DNA of 64,000 bases, taken from NCBI GenBank assembly GCA_020848545.1, contig JADLHZ010000044.1:62001-126000 (forward strand), in the 5' to 3' direction. Shown here piece after piece: positions 62,574 through 64,000 of the stretch. The position numbers and the translations under genes are program-made. Within the stretch, counting starts at the first letter, position 1. The number at the start of each line of letters is the position of its first letter. Source of the stretch: Deltaproteobacteria bacterium (GTDB lineage Bacteria > Myxococcota > JADLHZ01). The notes under the pieces are model-generated. The model was not told the DNA's origin and ran no database searches. It saw only the letters and a list, made by a program, of their open reading frames with translations.

Positions 62574-64000
<1,427 letters not shown>

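Overview
The window is about 64 kb of very GC-rich bacterial DNA with strong G/C at third codon positions, dense gene packing and many start-stop overlaps. The gene content suggests a Myxococcota-type (deltaproteobacterial-lineage) genome: many lipoproteins and secreted repeat proteins, myxobacterial-style cysteine-rich repeats, a DUF1554-like domain, a double-length UvrA, a bacterial SMUG1 and a sigma-54-like promoter. This assignment is inference from content; there is no rRNA or tRNA in the window to settle it.

Layout. 1-4376 (minus) is the N-terminal 1458 residues of a tandem-duplicated UvrA running off the left edge. 4463-5828 holds a Phd/PIN toxin-antitoxin pair followed by a short-chain dehydrogenase. 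5862-8151 holds three tandem collagen-like exported proteins that share a C-terminal domain ending CCRLQ. 8155-9601 (minus) holds a second toxin-antitoxin pair (ribbon-helix-helix plus PIN) with operator-like CACGTG repeats, and a SMUG1 uracil-DNA glycosylase. 9658-14160 is a four-gene tightly coupled MacAB/Lol-like exporter (adaptor, ATPase, two FtsX-type permeases). 14169-16741 (minus) has a lipoprotein and an extended NAD-dependent reductase, divergent from a phospholipase D-like protein (16869-18755) that carries helix-hairpin-helix motifs between its two catalytic halves. A glutamine synthetase follows (18752-20179, minus).

20301-39668 is the least familiar part. It has an 805-residue helical protein, a minimal biotin carrier, a YbhN-like membrane protein and GreB. 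Then comes a 3106-residue giant with a central hydrophobic region, repeated small beta modules, a C39-like cysteine-peptidase triad and a GNAT-like tail. Divergent from it is a three-gene operon: a 1120-residue protein with a possible CYTH-like fold, a YhaN/SMC-like coiled-coil protein without a Walker A motif, and a YraN-family nuclease-like protein. I consider 24630-39668 the best candidate for an undescribed system, but the function is unknown.

39780-49857 holds a membrane protein and two lipoproteins, one of 2578 residues built from cysteine-rich repeats, about 15 two-cysteine beta repeats and a DUF1554-like end. 50079-58052 is metabolic and sensory: an M20 peptidase, a cytosolic OmpH-like coiled coil, RidA, a chemoreceptor that seems to start at CTG, a class I glutamine amidotransferase, a small lipoprotein and a prolyl oligopeptidase. 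58128-61781 is a large unknown protein, 61858-62028 a small Lys/Glu-rich secreted protein, and 62574-64000 is rho, truncated by the right edge, with a long leader containing a strong terminator-like hairpin and a sigma-70-like promoter.

Several convergent pairs overlap at their stop codons (18752-18755, 24630-24636, 40585-40598, 54446-54461), leaving no room for intergenic terminators.
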